From Nostoc sp. KVJ20 (GTDB lineage: Bacteria; Cyanobacteriota; Cyanobacteriia; Cyanobacteriales; Nostocaceae), in contig NZ_KV757542.1 of the NCBI RefSeq assembly GCF_001712795.1, positions 41,004-77,534 of the forward strand: a DNA stretch of 36,531 bases, in the 5' to 3' direction. Below the pieces are notes generated by a model. The model made no database searches. It had not been told where the DNA came from and was given only the letters and a program-made list of their open reading frames with translations. The translations under genes were made by a program, and so were the position numbers. Of the stretch, positions 7,671 through 17,012 are shown piece by piece (positions within the stretch are counted from its first letter, which is position 1; each line of letters starts with the position of its first letter).

Positions 7671-8304
7671 TTTCATGGCAGGATAGCGATTAAAAAGCGG
7701 ATTATTCCGATAAGACATCATTTGGCGTGAAAGCAAGACAAGCACGGGAAAATTTTGTACAAGTCCTTTGAAATAAGCACCTTTACCCGTTTTCTTTAAC
7801 CAAAGTCTCTATTTGTAATATTTATATACTACAAATTTTAGAGTATGTTTTTGACCTGACATATCATTTATTAACTATAAAGTCATTTTTAGTTTATTTA
7901 TTTCGTCTATATTTAGGTTTTTCTTTTAAAGGTGTATTTTTACCACCTAAATCGGGGAAATGACTTGCATGAAGATGAAGAGATCGCCTCGCTCCTTTGC
8001 TAGTTGGTAGCTACTCATTTTGGAACGTATGAGTGCGATTGCTTTTTTACGCAGTGCGTGATCAGTCCCAAGACACTCGGACTAACAGCCGCCAGCCAAT
8101 AGTTTTCAGCTTTTGGTAAATTTGGCAAAATCCCCAATTCTTGCAACTGCAAAATGCTTGAAACATTGATTTATCGTTACAATAGTATTAGTAGTTAATA
8201 ACCCCCAGAGGGTTAGTCTGAGCGCTATTGAGCTTACTCGTCGTCAGGAGATTTCTTATCTTCTTCGTCATCCTTGTCAAAATTTGTATTGCTGAGGGGG
8301 ACTT
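7671..8304. other. Gene-poor stretch with decayed coding relics
   Basis: No intact gene was found. The DNA is AT-rich around 7810-7930. Two short minus-strand frames look like ends of old genes: 8015-8165 and an acidic tail at 8233-8301 (DKDDEEDKKSPDDE then stop). Neither has a start codon. Confidence 0.4.
8015..8165 (-). pseudogene. Relic of an unknown gene (C-terminal fragment)
   Basis: On the minus strand one frame reads about 50 codons of protein-like sequence, including LQLQELGILPNLPKAENYWL followed by AAVSPSVLGLITHC, ending in a stop at 8015. Stops lie just upstream and there is no start codon. The composition looks like real protein but no family is recognised. Confidence 0.3.
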
Positions 8305-8676
8305 ATGGGTGAATCGAAACGCCGAAAGGCGATATTAGGCAATCACTATGGTTTGCCTAATATTTTGAATGAAGTCCAATCAATGTGGACGCAGATTAAT
8401 TTCTCGCTCAAGCGAGTCAAAGATTCTGATAGTGGATGTTTACTTGTTCAGTGTTCTAACAACGACCGAGGATTCCATCAAGACACTATTGCCCAAATTC
8501 AAAAAGAAATAGAAAATTGGACATGTGATTTGGATATTCCTATCTTGATCCAAGTTCTCCCAAGGGGAGTTCAAAATTCAGGAACTAAACTTTTTGATGG
8601 GTTCGTTACCCTTTGGTGTAATTGTCCAGAATTTGAATTGTGGCGAGAAATATTTGAAAGTGAACTCGTTAAGTAA
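8305..8676 (+). CDS. Hypothetical protein with MGESKRRK N-terminus
   Basis: This 123-residue soluble protein starts MGESKRRKAILGNHYGLP, an N-terminus like that of small cyanobacterial DUF2839-type proteins (a resemblance only). The rest does not match a family I know. It has alternating hydrophobic and charged segments (IAQIQKEIENW, FELWREIFESEL) consistent with a small alpha/beta fold. A ribosome site GAGGGG lies five bases before the ATG. No neighbour is within operon distance on the same strand. Confidence 0.6.
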   Translation: MGESKRRKAILGNHYGLPNILNEVQSMWTQINFSLKRVKDSDSGCLLVQCSNNDRGFHQDTIAQIQKEIENWTCDLDIPILIQVLPRGVQNSGTKLFDGFVTLWCNCPEFELWREIFESELVK

Positions 8677-8714
8677 ACTTTGTTGCATTAAATTATTGTT
8701 TCCTCGCTACACAA

Positions 8715-9656
8715 TCATTTCTGTTGCCTCCACTCGATTTTGTACTCCCGTTCCATAGCCGCCAGCAGCTTTGCCTGCAACGAAGATAAATAAGGTTTAG
8801 CTTGTTTCCCCAACCCCTGCAACAGCCAATCCACAGCCTCGTCACGCCTGGCCACTTGATGCAACTGCTGTAACCTCACACATAGCTGCTGCATGAATTG
8901 GCAATCTTCGTCAAGCAATTCCAGTGATTTCAGGTGTTCGATTTTTACCGTGTAGTCACCGTCCCATGTCTGGACTGTACAACTGTATTCTCCAACATGG
9001 CTGACTACGCCCCAATAACCCGCTTTACCTCTCAAGTCTGGGTTATCCTTTGGCAAAAGAATGCATATTTCACCAATATGGTAAGGATTGGGTACTTTCG
9101 GACTTTCGCGTATCCTATCCACTACGTCTTTCACTATGCGACCAGATGGAATCTTATTGCCAGCTTGCTCTACTGCCTGCTGCCAAACATCCGCTTGCAC
9201 AGCCGGTTCCAACTCGGCTTTCGCCAAAAAGCGCAATTGTCGTTCGTTGGTCGGCATTGGAATTTGCCGACCAATGGTCGGCAAAAACTTTTGAAGATTC
9301 TCATAAACCACAGTAGCCGAAATCTTTAAGTACGCTGCATCACGACTATAATTGAAGCGTTCGCGGCAATACTCCTCAAATGTCTGGTGCGTGGAACGGT
9401 ACAGCCGTCTGTCCCGCAACTCCATCAACGCCTGACCTGCTGACAAAAATGCCCTTTCTACCTGACGTTCCAATTGCAAGCGTAAGCTTTGTTCTTCTTC
9501 GGTCAACTCTCTTATTTCAACAGCAGTCACCGTAATCGTTGCTGAGGCTGGGTTGTCTTGGCCAGAAGTATTTTCGGGAGCAGAATCGGTTGCTGGCTTT
9601 GGTTCCCCAGATGCCCCAGGGATAACTTTCTTGCGTCTGGATGGTGGTTTGTTCAT
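8715..9656 (-). CDS. KorB/ParB-like plasmid DNA-binding protein
   Basis: This 313-residue protein has a basic N-terminus (NKPPSRRKK), a disordered proline/serine/threonine-rich linker to about residue 45, a long charged helix (ELTEEEQSLRLQLERQVERAF), then helix-turn-helix-like sequence around FEEYCRERFNYSRDAAYLKI and a segment around NERQLRFLA resembling KorB/ParB-type domains. The C-terminal half has a beta-rich patch (GYWGVVSHVGEYSCTVQTWDGDY) and ends in helices. The start at 9656 is chosen for a GAGGTG ribosome site; an open start 11 codons upstream is less likely. Proteins like this are common on Nostocales plasmids; a role in partition or regulation is inferred. An iteron-like repeat lies inside the gene at 9247-9283. 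Confidence 0.65.
   Translation of the reverse strand: MNKPPSRRKKVIPGASGEPKPATDSAPENTSGQDNPASATITVTAVEIRELTEEEQSLRLQLERQVERAFLSAGQALMELRDRRLYRSTHQTFEEYCRERFNYSRDAAYLKISATVVYENLQKFLPTIGRQIPMPTNERQLRFLAKAELEPAVQADVWQQAVEQAGNKIPSGRIVKDVVDRIRESPKVPNPYHIGEICILLPKDNPDLRGKAGYWGVVSHVGEYSCTVQTWDGDYTVKIEHLKSLELLDEDCQFMQQLCVRLQQLHQVARRDEAVDWLLQGLGKQAKPYLSSLQAKLLAAMEREYKIEWRQQK
9247..9283. repeat. Iteron-like TGGTCGGCA repeats inside the DNA-binding gene
   Basis: TTGGTCGGCA (9247-9256) is perfectly inverted at 9265-9274 (TGCCGACCAA) after an 8-base spacer, and TGGTCGGCA recurs directly at 9275-9283. Three copies of a nine-base unit in 37 bases inside the gene of a ParB-like protein recall parS sites placed within or beside parB. 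The possibility that the encoded protein binds here is inference. Confidence 0.5.
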
Positions 9657-9734
9657 TGCCCCACCTCTAGGCTGACAGCAGCCGAACAAATATTGAGTTG
9701 TGTCATCATAGAAATATAGAGTTTTTATTTATGC

Positions 9735-9763
9735 CCCCATCCTTTAAACAGGTTGGGGTTTTT
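9735..9763 (+). terminator. Terminator-like hairpin on + strand
   Basis: CCCCATCC pairs with GGTTGGGG (one mismatch) around an eight-base loop and is followed by five T. It points along the + strand, although the upstream gene is on the minus strand, so it may end an antisense transcript or be a relic. Confidence 0.5.
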
Positions 9764-9946
9764 CATTGCTTTCTATATTTTGCACCGATGAAAGAATACT
9801 TTAACGAAAATCAGCCGAATACCACAGTCAACAAGAAAAACTTCAGTTGTCAAAAGCCTGAATTCAATTCTGACTTCTGACAACTGAATTCAATTTCAGC
9901 TTCTTCTAGAAATACCCTCTTCAACACACGGGTAAAACAACGGCTA

Positions 9947-10117
9947 ATGCTTGATTATTTGACCACGAGTATTGCATTTTGGATGACTTTATTTGGAGTA
10001 CAAGAGTCGTTGTTAGAATTTCGCCTGGGTTATCTCGGTCGCTACTGGTTTCTTGCCATTAGTGCTAGCGTACTCCTTCCAGCAAGGCAGAGATACCCCT
10101 GGCACAGCATTTGGTGA
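9947..10117 (+). CDS. Possible 56-aa membrane peptide or relic
   Basis: A short frame starts at ATG 9947 and reads MLDYLTTSIAFWMTLFG, VQESLLEFRLGYLGRYW, FLAISASVLLP and then RQRYPWHSIW. Two hydrophobic stretches alternate with arginine/glutamate-containing turns, as in a piece of a multi-spanning membrane protein. There is no clear ribosome site. It may be the end of a deleted membrane protein gene rather than a working gene. Confidence 0.3.
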   Translation: MLDYLTTSIAFWMTLFGVQESLLEFRLGYLGRYWFLAISASVLLPARQRYPWHSIW

Positions 10118-10156
10118 AGATAAGTACTGCGGAATTGGCGCTATATGTTGAGCTAC

Positions 10157-10179
10157 TTACAAAATTATTAATTTTGTAA
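10157..10179 (-). terminator. Hairpin just after Rieske gene
   Basis: TTACAAAAT and ATTTTGTAA form a perfect 9-bp stem with a five-base loop, 17 bases beyond the stop of the minus-strand Rieske gene. It is AT-rich and lacks a clear U run, so its termination strength is doubtful. Confidence 0.4.
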
Positions 10180-10195
10180 TTGTTGCCTATTTCTG

Positions 10196-11539
10196 TTATT
10201 TTTGAGCATGAACATAGTCTACAAAGTAAAATTTAGGAACAAGCCAAAATTTGAGCCAAGTGTAAGCTGCTAAACTTAATAGTGCTGTAATAATTAGCGT
10301 TAAACCAAGCTTAACTCGAAGCGGATCTGGGAGGATAGCAACTCCTGAAATAGTAATAGCAGAGTATGCCAACAATACCACTTGCAAACGCTGGATCAGC
10401 CTTAGCGCTCCTCGGCAGCTACTACAGTGCTGAGTATGTTGTTTGTAGCGATCAAGCAGTACAGTACGACTGTCATTAATATTTGAGTTTTGTAAGAAAT
10501 TAATTCCAACTTCATTCCACGGTAAATCCCCATTACAATACTTTTCAAACCAATTTCTGAACTCAATCACTAAACGATCTGCACTTGTAGGTAGCTTGTA
10601 GGCAGTTTTCCAGCTTTCAACTAACTTTTTTTGTTGAAAAAAACGTTCTTGCTGATGTAGAAGAATCATATCTCCATCAAGAAGTGGATTCCGAATTATG
10701 ATGTGTTCTAACCAACGTGGTAATAAACTATAGATTGTTTTAGCAAAATTAATAGGAAATTGAGCCACAATTCTTGATCTGCCTGGAGACACTGGAATAC
10801 AGTAAGTGACAATTCCTAACTGCTTTCCAGAACCAACACTAATTGCATATTCTAAGCGGCAAGGTGGTTCAAAAATGATTGTTGTTCGTCCTGAGCTTCT
10901 TTCAATAACTGCTTCAATCAAATTTACTGTTGATTTCTCAATATTAATAGGTATAGGTACTCCTTGCTCTCGAATGCCTTGTACTTTATGATGTGCAAAA
11001 GGAACATGACTTGGATCTGCCACATTTTCAACAAGAGTTTGCCAATCATATTCCAAGTCGCGTACAAAAGAATCCCAAACAAAACCTTTGCTAGCATCTA
11101 CTTGAGGTGAAAGAGGTAATGGCGTAGTTGCAGCCTGTTCTGCTGATCTAGCATCTGGCCAAACCCAAAGTAAATCATTTTGCTGACGAACAGGGAATGT
11201 AACTGCACAGAAGTTTTTTTGATTCCTAGTAATAATTTCTGGATCTTCTGCTTGGGGAATATATGTACAAACTCCTTGAGAATCAAACTGCCAGCCGTGA
11301 TAACTACACATCAAATTACCCGTCTTTTCATCAATACGTCCTTCACTTAAGGGAGCAAGGCGATGGGGGCATTGATCTAGAAATACTTGGTAAGCTTTAG
11401 ATGATTTAGGCTTCCAAATGACTAAGCGTAATCCCAGAATAACAACTGTGGTGGGGCACTTTGGATTGATATCTTCGATAGGAGAAAGTGGATACCATTG
11501 TCGAAAAAAATCAAAATCAGATTGTATTTTTGTATTCAT
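10196..11539 (-). CDS. Rieske non-heme oxygenase, PaO/Tic55-like
   Basis: This protein of about 447 residues resembles pheophorbide a oxygenase, chlorophyllide a oxygenase and Tic55/PTC52 relatives. The [2Fe-2S] Rieske ligands are CPH (C57, H59) and CSYH (C78, H81). The mononuclear iron motif NVADPSHVPFAHH (about 172-184) gives the two histidines, with D in LLDGD further on. Two membrane segments (about 384-402, 408-430) anchor the C-terminus and are preceded by CSSC (about 370), the thioredoxin-type CxxC seen in the PaO group. The ATG at 11539 is preferred over a TTG four codons earlier. The family oxidises tetrapyrroles using ferredoxin; the substrate here is unknown. The gene is single and has no co-directional neighbour. 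Confidence 0.85.
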   Translation of the reverse strand: MNTKIQSDFDFFRQWYPLSPIEDINPKCPTTVVILGLRLVIWKPKSSKAYQVFLDQCPHRLAPLSEGRIDEKTGNLMCSYHGWQFDSQGVCTYIPQAEDPEIITRNQKNFCAVTFPVRQQNDLLWVWPDARSAEQAATTPLPLSPQVDASKGFVWDSFVRDLEYDWQTLVENVADPSHVPFAHHKVQGIREQGVPIPINIEKSTVNLIEAVIERSSGRTTIIFEPPCRLEYAISVGSGKQLGIVTYCIPVSPGRSRIVAQFPINFAKTIYSLLPRWLEHIIIRNPLLDGDMILLHQQERFFQQKKLVESWKTAYKLPTSADRLVIEFRNWFEKYCNGDLPWNEVGINFLQNSNINDSRTVLLDRYKQHTQHCSSCRGALRLIQRLQVVLLAYSAITISGVAILPDPLRVKLGLTLIITALLSLAAYTWLKFWLVPKFYFVDYVHAQK

Positions 11540-11979
11540 TTGAGTAAACAAAAAGTAATTATACGTTTAGTATATGCAACCGCCATAATGAGATATTAAT
11601 GGTAAGCAGCCAATGAACCGTGAGTGATAACAGATAAATAAATCGTCAAGTGAGGCAATATCGCTTGGTCAAATGATTGACCAGAGTGAAAAAGCTCAAG
11701 ATGGCAAGAATTTTGAACACTAATTCCAGATTTGAGTTTTTTCAGGAGTGTTGGGATAATAACTCAGTGCTTATAGATTCTTATCCAAAAGTTGATTACC
11801 AAGTTTTGTCAGTGGGGTGTTGCTTGCATAGAGGGGAAGTTCAATGATTGCAATAGATAGAGAGATAACTGATTAATCGCATATATTAACTTCATGGTCA
11901 AAATCATTTAAATCATTTGTAGCTAGTTCTTTTTAAACTTTATAATATTTTCGTGTAAAAAAAAAGGATTTAGCTACAG
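11540..11979. other. Divergent intergenic region, Rieske / TPS gene
   Basis: This 440-base region must hold both promoters. I see the inverted repeat at 11666-11683 and an A-rich run (11957-11965) just before the TPS ribosome site, but no gene. Confidence 0.4.
11666..11683. promoter_or_regulatory. Palindrome TGGTCAA-N4-TTGACCA
   Basis: Perfect 7-bp arms with a four-base centre (18 bp in all) lie between the divergent Rieske and TPS genes. The size and form suit a dimeric regulator. No regulator gene is adjacent. Confidence 0.4.
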
Positions 11980-14502
11980 GTGCATAAGACAAAAATTAAA
12001 ATAGAATGGGGAAAAGCTAGTATTTTTTTATTTAAAGCTAGTATATTATATTACATATCATTTTCAAATCCAACTGCGGCACAAATCGTTCCAGATACTA
12101 GTCTTACTAACAATTCTCGCGTCACTAATCAAGGCAGTATTGATATTATCAATGAAGGAACTAGAGCAGGAACTAATTTGTTCCACAGCTTTCAAGACTT
12201 TTCTGTTTCTACTGGGAATACTGCTTTCTTTAATAATGCTGCTGATATTACAAACATTATTAGCCGTGTCACAGGCAAATCTGTTTCTAACATTAATGGT
12301 TTAATTCGTGCTAATGGAATAGCTAACCTATTTCTGATCAACCCCAATGGAATTATTTTTGGTTCTAATGCTCAACTAAATATTGGTGGGTCACTTGTCG
12401 CAACCACAGCCAACAGTATTAAATTTGCTGATGGTAAACAGTTTTTTGCTCAACCCAACCAGAAAGAACCATTGCTAACAATTAGCGCCCCTACAGGGCT
12501 AGCATTTAGAGATAATTCAACTGGAACTATTCAAGTTTTAGGTGGCGGACATCAAATTACACCAAATGCAGGTTTATTCCCTACCATAGTAAACAACAAT
12601 TCAACAGGGCTTTTAGTACAACCAGGAAAGACTTTAGCTTTAATCGGGAGTAACGTAAATCTGGAAGGTGGCATTATAACCACTCCAGGGGGACAATCTG
12701 AATTGGGTAGTGTAGGATCTGGTTTTGTTGACCTCAAATCCAATAACCAAGGATGGACTTTTGATTACGAAGGAGTTCGCAAGTTTGAAGATATTCAGTT
12801 ATCGAAACAAGCTTTAATCAATGCTAGTGGTATAGGCGCTGGAACAATTCAGGTACATGGAAATAATGTCCATCTGACAGACGGTTCAACAATGTTGATT
12901 CAGAATTTAGGCGAGACTTCATCTGGAAATATCAATATTAATGCTTCTAGGTCTTTGGTTTTGGAAGGAACTTCTCCAAATGGCAATATTTCTAGTAGTA
13001 TACTCACGGAAACAGTAAATACTGGAAAAGGTGGCGATCTAAAAGTTTTTACCCAACGATTAACGCTTCAGGATGGAGCAAGAGTAGGAGCAGGTACATA
13101 CAGTAACGCTTCTGGAGGTAACGTAACTATTAATGCCTCTGATTCTGTGCAATTGTTAGAAAACAGGCTTGCTAATCCTTTTCGTCGTGGAGATACTATT
13201 AGCTTAATCAGTGCTGCTACTTTCGCTTCTGGGCAAGCAGGTTCTGTTCAAATGTCAACAGATCAGCTACGAATTACTGATGGAGGAACAGTGGCATCAT
13301 CAAGCTTTGGAACTGGAGATGGAAACAACGTTATTGTCAATGCAGATTCTATCGAAATTACAGGGATAAAACCAGAGCGTTCTGCTCCAAGCACCATAGC
13401 AGCAGCAGCCTTTAATGCTGGAAATGCTGGAAGTATAAACATAAATACATCACAATTGCGATTGAAAAATGGAGGAATAGTTAATTCTGTTGCTTTTGCT
13501 ACTGGAAATGCTGGCAGTATAAATATTAATGCTGAAAACTTTATAGAAGTAAGTGGAAAAGCTTCTAACTCTCAACCTAGTTTTATAAGCTCATCTGCCA
13601 ATGTTGCAAATGAAACTGTCAGAAAAATATTTGGACTACCTTTGATACCAACTGGTTCTGCTGGAAATATAACCATTGACACTCCTCTTTTAAATGTCAA
13701 CCAAGGAGGTTTAATTAGCGTAGCAAATGGAGGTTTGGGTGATGCAGGAAGACTTGAAATTAAGTCCAATACGATTAACATTACAAACAACGGAGGCGTT
13801 ACCGCAACCACTACTGCCGGACAGGGTGGTGATATTAATATTACCTCAAATAATATTTTTATACGCATTGGAATTATCTCTACAACTGCTGGTCAGCAAG
13901 ACACAAATGGTGATGGTGGCAACATCAATATCAACACAAATATCCTAGTTCTTGCGGAAAACAGTAGCATCACAGCTAACGCTTTTAAAGGACGAGGCGG
14001 AAATATCCTGATAAATGCTCGTGGATTATTTTTCTCTCCCAACAGTAAAATTACAGCTAGTTCACAATTCGGATTGAATGGTGACGTTCAGATCAACGGC
14101 TTTTACGTTGACCCTAATGGTATTGAGTCCGTACCAGAAGGACTTGCACAAAGTCCAAAAGTTGCATCAGCTTGCCAGGGACAGTCAGACGTGGCAGAAA
14201 GTGAATTTGTTATGAGTGGCGTGGACAGATTACCTCTGAGTCCTAACGATGTACCACCTATTAAACCAACTTGGCAAGATAATTTTGTTTCTAGTCAGGT
14301 CAACAATAATTCAGAGGAGCCAAAATTGCAAAAACAAGCAACACAAATTGTAGAAGCTCAAGGTTGGGTGCAAGACTCTTACGGGAATGTGATCTTAACG
14401 GCAGAAGCAAATTCAGCAACACCTTATGCTGCGTCGTTCGCTAGCTTATGTTCTGAAGAAAATGTGTCAAAAAGTACTATAACAACCCATGCCCAGCAAT
14501 GA
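11980..14502 (+). CDS. Two-partner-secretion exoprotein (filamentous haemagglutinin-like)
   Basis: This 840-residue protein has an unusual signal sequence (hydrophobic ASILYYISFSNPTAAQ) and then a TPS haemagglutination-activity domain at about residues 35-170, with the NPNGIIFGSNAQLNIGGS core that is typical of cyanobacterial TpsA proteins. Repeated Asn/Gly/Ser-rich strand patterns (GNININ, GGDINITSNN) to about residue 720 indicate a right-handed beta-helix. The C-terminus contains AYAASFASLC-type sequence and two cysteines, without an anchor. The start is GTG at 11980, with AAGGA upstream. The TpsB outer-membrane partner is not in the window. The stop overlaps the next ATG by four bases (ATGA), so it is coupled to the CHAT protein. 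A role in surface attachment or cell contact is inferred. Confidence 0.85.
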   Translation: MHKTKIKIEWGKASIFLFKASILYYISFSNPTAAQIVPDTSLTNNSRVTNQGSIDIINEGTRAGTNLFHSFQDFSVSTGNTAFFNNAADITNIISRVTGKSVSNINGLIRANGIANLFLINPNGIIFGSNAQLNIGGSLVATTANSIKFADGKQFFAQPNQKEPLLTISAPTGLAFRDNSTGTIQVLGGGHQITPNAGLFPTIVNNNSTGLLVQPGKTLALIGSNVNLEGGIITTPGGQSELGSVGSGFVDLKSNNQGWTFDYEGVRKFEDIQLSKQALINASGIGAGTIQVHGNNVHLTDGSTMLIQNLGETSSGNININASRSLVLEGTSPNGNISSSILTETVNTGKGGDLKVFTQRLTLQDGARVGAGTYSNASGGNVTINASDSVQLLENRLANPFRRGDTISLISAATFASGQAGSVQMSTDQLRITDGGTVASSSFGTGDGNNVIVNADSIEITGIKPERSAPSTIAAAAFNAGNAGSININTSQLRLKNGGIVNSVAFATGNAGSININAENFIEVSGKASNSQPSFISSSANVANETVRKIFGLPLIPTGSAGNITIDTPLLNVNQGGLISVANGGLGDAGRLEIKSNTINITNNGGVTATTTAGQGGDINITSNNIFIRIGIISTTAGQQDTNGDGGNININTNILVLAENSSITANAFKGRGGNILINARGLFFSPNSKITASSQFGLNGDVQINGFYVDPNGIESVPEGLAQSPKVASACQGQSDVAESEFVMSGVDRLPLSPNDVPPIKPTWQDNFVSSQVNNNSEEPKLQKQATQIVEAQGWVQDSYGNVILTAEANSATPYAASFASLCSEENVSKSTITTHAQQ

Positions 14503-17012
14503 TTAAACGCCGAGATTGGTTTAAGTATGTATTTTCAAGCATTCTAGGGTTATTAACAGTTGTAGGCAAGCCATCCATTATCGCTGCTCAAGCTGTAAAT
14601 AAAGAAGCACAAAAACGTAATCAAGCGCGACTACTAACCCAAATAGGAGAAAAGTATTTAAATGAAGGACGAGCATCGGAGGCTCTTGAGTCTTGGAAAA
14701 CAGCCACAAAAATTTATCGTCAACTTGGCTACGAAGAGGGTATTACTGGCAGCTTAATTAACCAAAATCTTGCTCTACAAGCTTTGGGTTTAAATCGTTT
14801 TGCTTGTAATACACTATTACAAGCTCTAAAGCTAAATACAGATACTAAGATTTGTGCCATCTTGCCACAACAGTCTACTGAATTTACAACAAAACTATTG
14901 ATAGCAGCGATTGATAGTCAAAAACATTTGCCAGTAAATCTATTTGCATGGCACAACTTAGGAGATGTCTTGCGCTTAATTGGTAAATTAGATGAATCAA
15001 AGGTTGTTCTAGCAAAAACACTATCAATTGCTCAAAAAACGTCCACTGTTGATAATCATGAGATTTTGCTGTCATTAGCTAATACTCATGAAGCTATTTA
15101 TAAGCAAGCACGAAATAAATATTATGAAGTAGAAGAACCAGATTTTAAAAATGAAATTGTGGAGATGATTCAGCAACAAGCACTCAATTCACTTGAAATT
15201 TATCATCAAGTGAATCTGGTGTCAGCAAATTATCCGGTAACACAATTAAAATCTCAACTGCATCATTTTAGCCTGCTAATAGATTTTGATAACTTCTTAA
15301 CAACAGAGTTAAATTTAGGTAATTCAAAATTAGTTGAGATTCGCAATCAAATTCAACAACAAATTCAACCAGCTGTTAACATAATTTTAAAAAATTCTTC
15401 TACATTCTCTCAATTATCAGCTACCCAACTTGTTTATACTAAACTCAATTTTGCTAATAGTTTAAGTCAAATTCCAGATCAGAAATTACGTTCATTAGCT
15501 ATTGAATATGGTCAGTCCGCTTTGCAAACAGCTAAAAGTACAAGTAATCAGCGAATCAAGTCTTACAGTTTTGGCACTCTGGGTAAATTACAACCAGAAA
15601 AATCAGAAGCATATTTTTTAAAAGCTTTAAGTTTGGCTCAATCAATTCAAGCAGAAGATATTGCTTACCAATGGCAACAACAGCTAGGAAACTTGTACAA
15701 CAAGCAAGGAAGGGCTAAAGAAGCCCTCACAATGTACAAATCTGCTATTGACAATCTGGCACATATTCGTGACAGCATATTGTCAAGCAATATAGATATA
15801 CAGTTCTTCTTTCAACAAGAAGTTGAACCTGTGTACCGTGATTATATGAAGTTACTTTTGAAAGATTCTAATCCTAATCTAAAAGAAGTCATTCAAATAA
15901 ACGAACGTTTACAAACAGCACAGTTAGAAAATTTTTTAAAATGTGGCAAGCTTGACCTAATTGCTCTGAATGATATTACAGACTTAAATAGTGCTTATGG
16001 GATCATTCATATCATTGATTTAGATGACACTATAGAAGTTATTTTCCAGTCTTCAAACCGCTCTCTTCATCATTACTCTGTTGAAGCAAATATAGTTAAA
16101 GATAATCTTAGTGATCTTTTATGGAGTTTACAGGATCAAAAACTCCCTAGTATTGATGTACAACAAATTATTTCGCCTTCTCAAGCACTTTATGAAAAAT
16201 TAATTGCGCCAATAGCATCATATTTACCTGCATCAGGAACATTGATATTTATCTTAGATAAATCTTTTCAAAGTATACCAATGGGCATATTATATAATGG
16301 GAAAAATTATCTACTCGAGCAGTACAGTATTGCAGCCACTCTCGGTTCTAGAATTAGATATCCCAAACCCTTATCAAAAAAGCGGTTTACAGCTCTCATT
16401 GCTGCTTTGTCTAAGCCCAGCCCCAGCTTGTTAGATCGCAACGCTCCTAAAGGCGTTAGATCACTACCCAAAGCCAAAGAAGAAGTAAAAGATGTCCAAA
16501 GTCAAACACAATCTTCCCTTACACTACTAGACGAAAAGTTTACTACTCCCCGTCTAGAGCAAGAAATAAGTAAAAATAATTTCCCAATCGTTCATATTAG
16601 CACTCATGGACAGTTTAGTTCAGACCCTTTGAAGACAGTACTTCTAGCCTATGATAAGGTCATCAATATTAGAGAATTTGACAAATTACTAAAAGGTAAA
16701 ATTAAAACCGATACAGATGCAATTGAGTTATTAGTTTTAAGCGCCTGTCAAACTGCAAAGGGTAATAAAAAGTCAGCATTAGGAATGGCTGGAGTAGCCG
16801 CACAAGCCGGTGCGAGAACTACGATAGCTACTTTGTGGCTAGTAGATGCGGATTCTACTGCTTTATTAATGGAAGAATTCTACAAGGGATTGAAAAATGC
16901 TATTCCTAAAGCAGAGGCACTGCGGATCGCACAACTAGCATTAATGAAAAATCCTAAATACGCTCATCATTACTACTGGGCCCCGTTCTTGCTCGTTGGT
17001 AGTTGGTTATAA
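14499..17012 (+). CDS. Exported TPR-CHAT caspase-like protease
   Basis: This 837-residue protein starts with RR-containing MIKRRDWFKYVF and a hydrophobic segment ending IIAAQA, which looks like a signal peptide or anchor, unusual for CHAT proteins that are mostly cytoplasmic. Helical TPR-like repeats follow (about 45-420) and then a C-terminal CHAT domain with VHISTHGQF (catalytic H703) and LSACQTA (C750), ending WAPFLLVGSWL. CHAT domains are clan CD peptidases related to caspases and separase. The gene is translationally coupled to the TPS exoprotein, suggesting joint action, for example cleavage or display of the adhesin; this is inference. The last 59 bases overlap the convergent gene. Confidence 0.88.
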   Translation: MIKRRDWFKYVFSSILGLLTVVGKPSIIAAQAVNKEAQKRNQARLLTQIGEKYLNEGRASEALESWKTATKIYRQLGYEEGITGSLINQNLALQALGLNRFACNTLLQALKLNTDTKICAILPQQSTEFTTKLLIAAIDSQKHLPVNLFAWHNLGDVLRLIGKLDESKVVLAKTLSIAQKTSTVDNHEILLSLANTHEAIYKQARNKYYEVEEPDFKNEIVEMIQQQALNSLEIYHQVNLVSANYPVTQLKSQLHHFSLLIDFDNFLTTELNLGNSKLVEIRNQIQQQIQPAVNIILKNSSTFSQLSATQLVYTKLNFANSLSQIPDQKLRSLAIEYGQSALQTAKSTSNQRIKSYSFGTLGKLQPEKSEAYFLKALSLAQSIQAEDIAYQWQQQLGNLYNKQGRAKEALTMYKSAIDNLAHIRDSILSSNIDIQFFFQQEVEPVYRDYMKLLLKDSNPNLKEVIQINERLQTAQLENFLKCGKLDLIALNDITDLNSAYGIIHIIDLDDTIEVIFQSSNRSLHHYSVEANIVKDNLSDLLWSLQDQKLPSIDVQQIISPSQALYEKLIAPIASYLPASGTLIFILDKSFQSIPMGILYNGKNYLLEQYSIAATLGSRIRYPKPLSKKRFTALIAALSKPSPSLLDRNAPKGVRSLPKAKEEVKDVQSQTQSSLTLLDEKFTTPRLEQEISKNNFPIVHISTHGQFSSDPLKTVLLAYDKVINIREFDKLLKGKIKTDTDAIELLVLSACQTAKGNKKSALGMAGVAAQAGARTTIATLWLVDADSTALLMEEFYKGLKNAIPKAEALRIAQLALMKNPKYAHHYYWAPFLLVGSWL

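Noticed and set aside
8934..9329. 131-codon + strand frame
   Set aside because: It is a shadow of the minus-strand KorB/ParB-like gene, rich in rare-looking aromatic runs and with no ribosome site.
9698..9880. 60-codon frame containing the terminator hairpin
   Set aside because: It reads through a hairpin with a T-tract and has no protein-like composition.
11980..14502. Contact-dependent-inhibition toxin (CdiA) call
   Set aside because: The protein is short for CdiA and has no C-terminal toxin or VENN-type motif; an adhesin-like TPS protein fits better.
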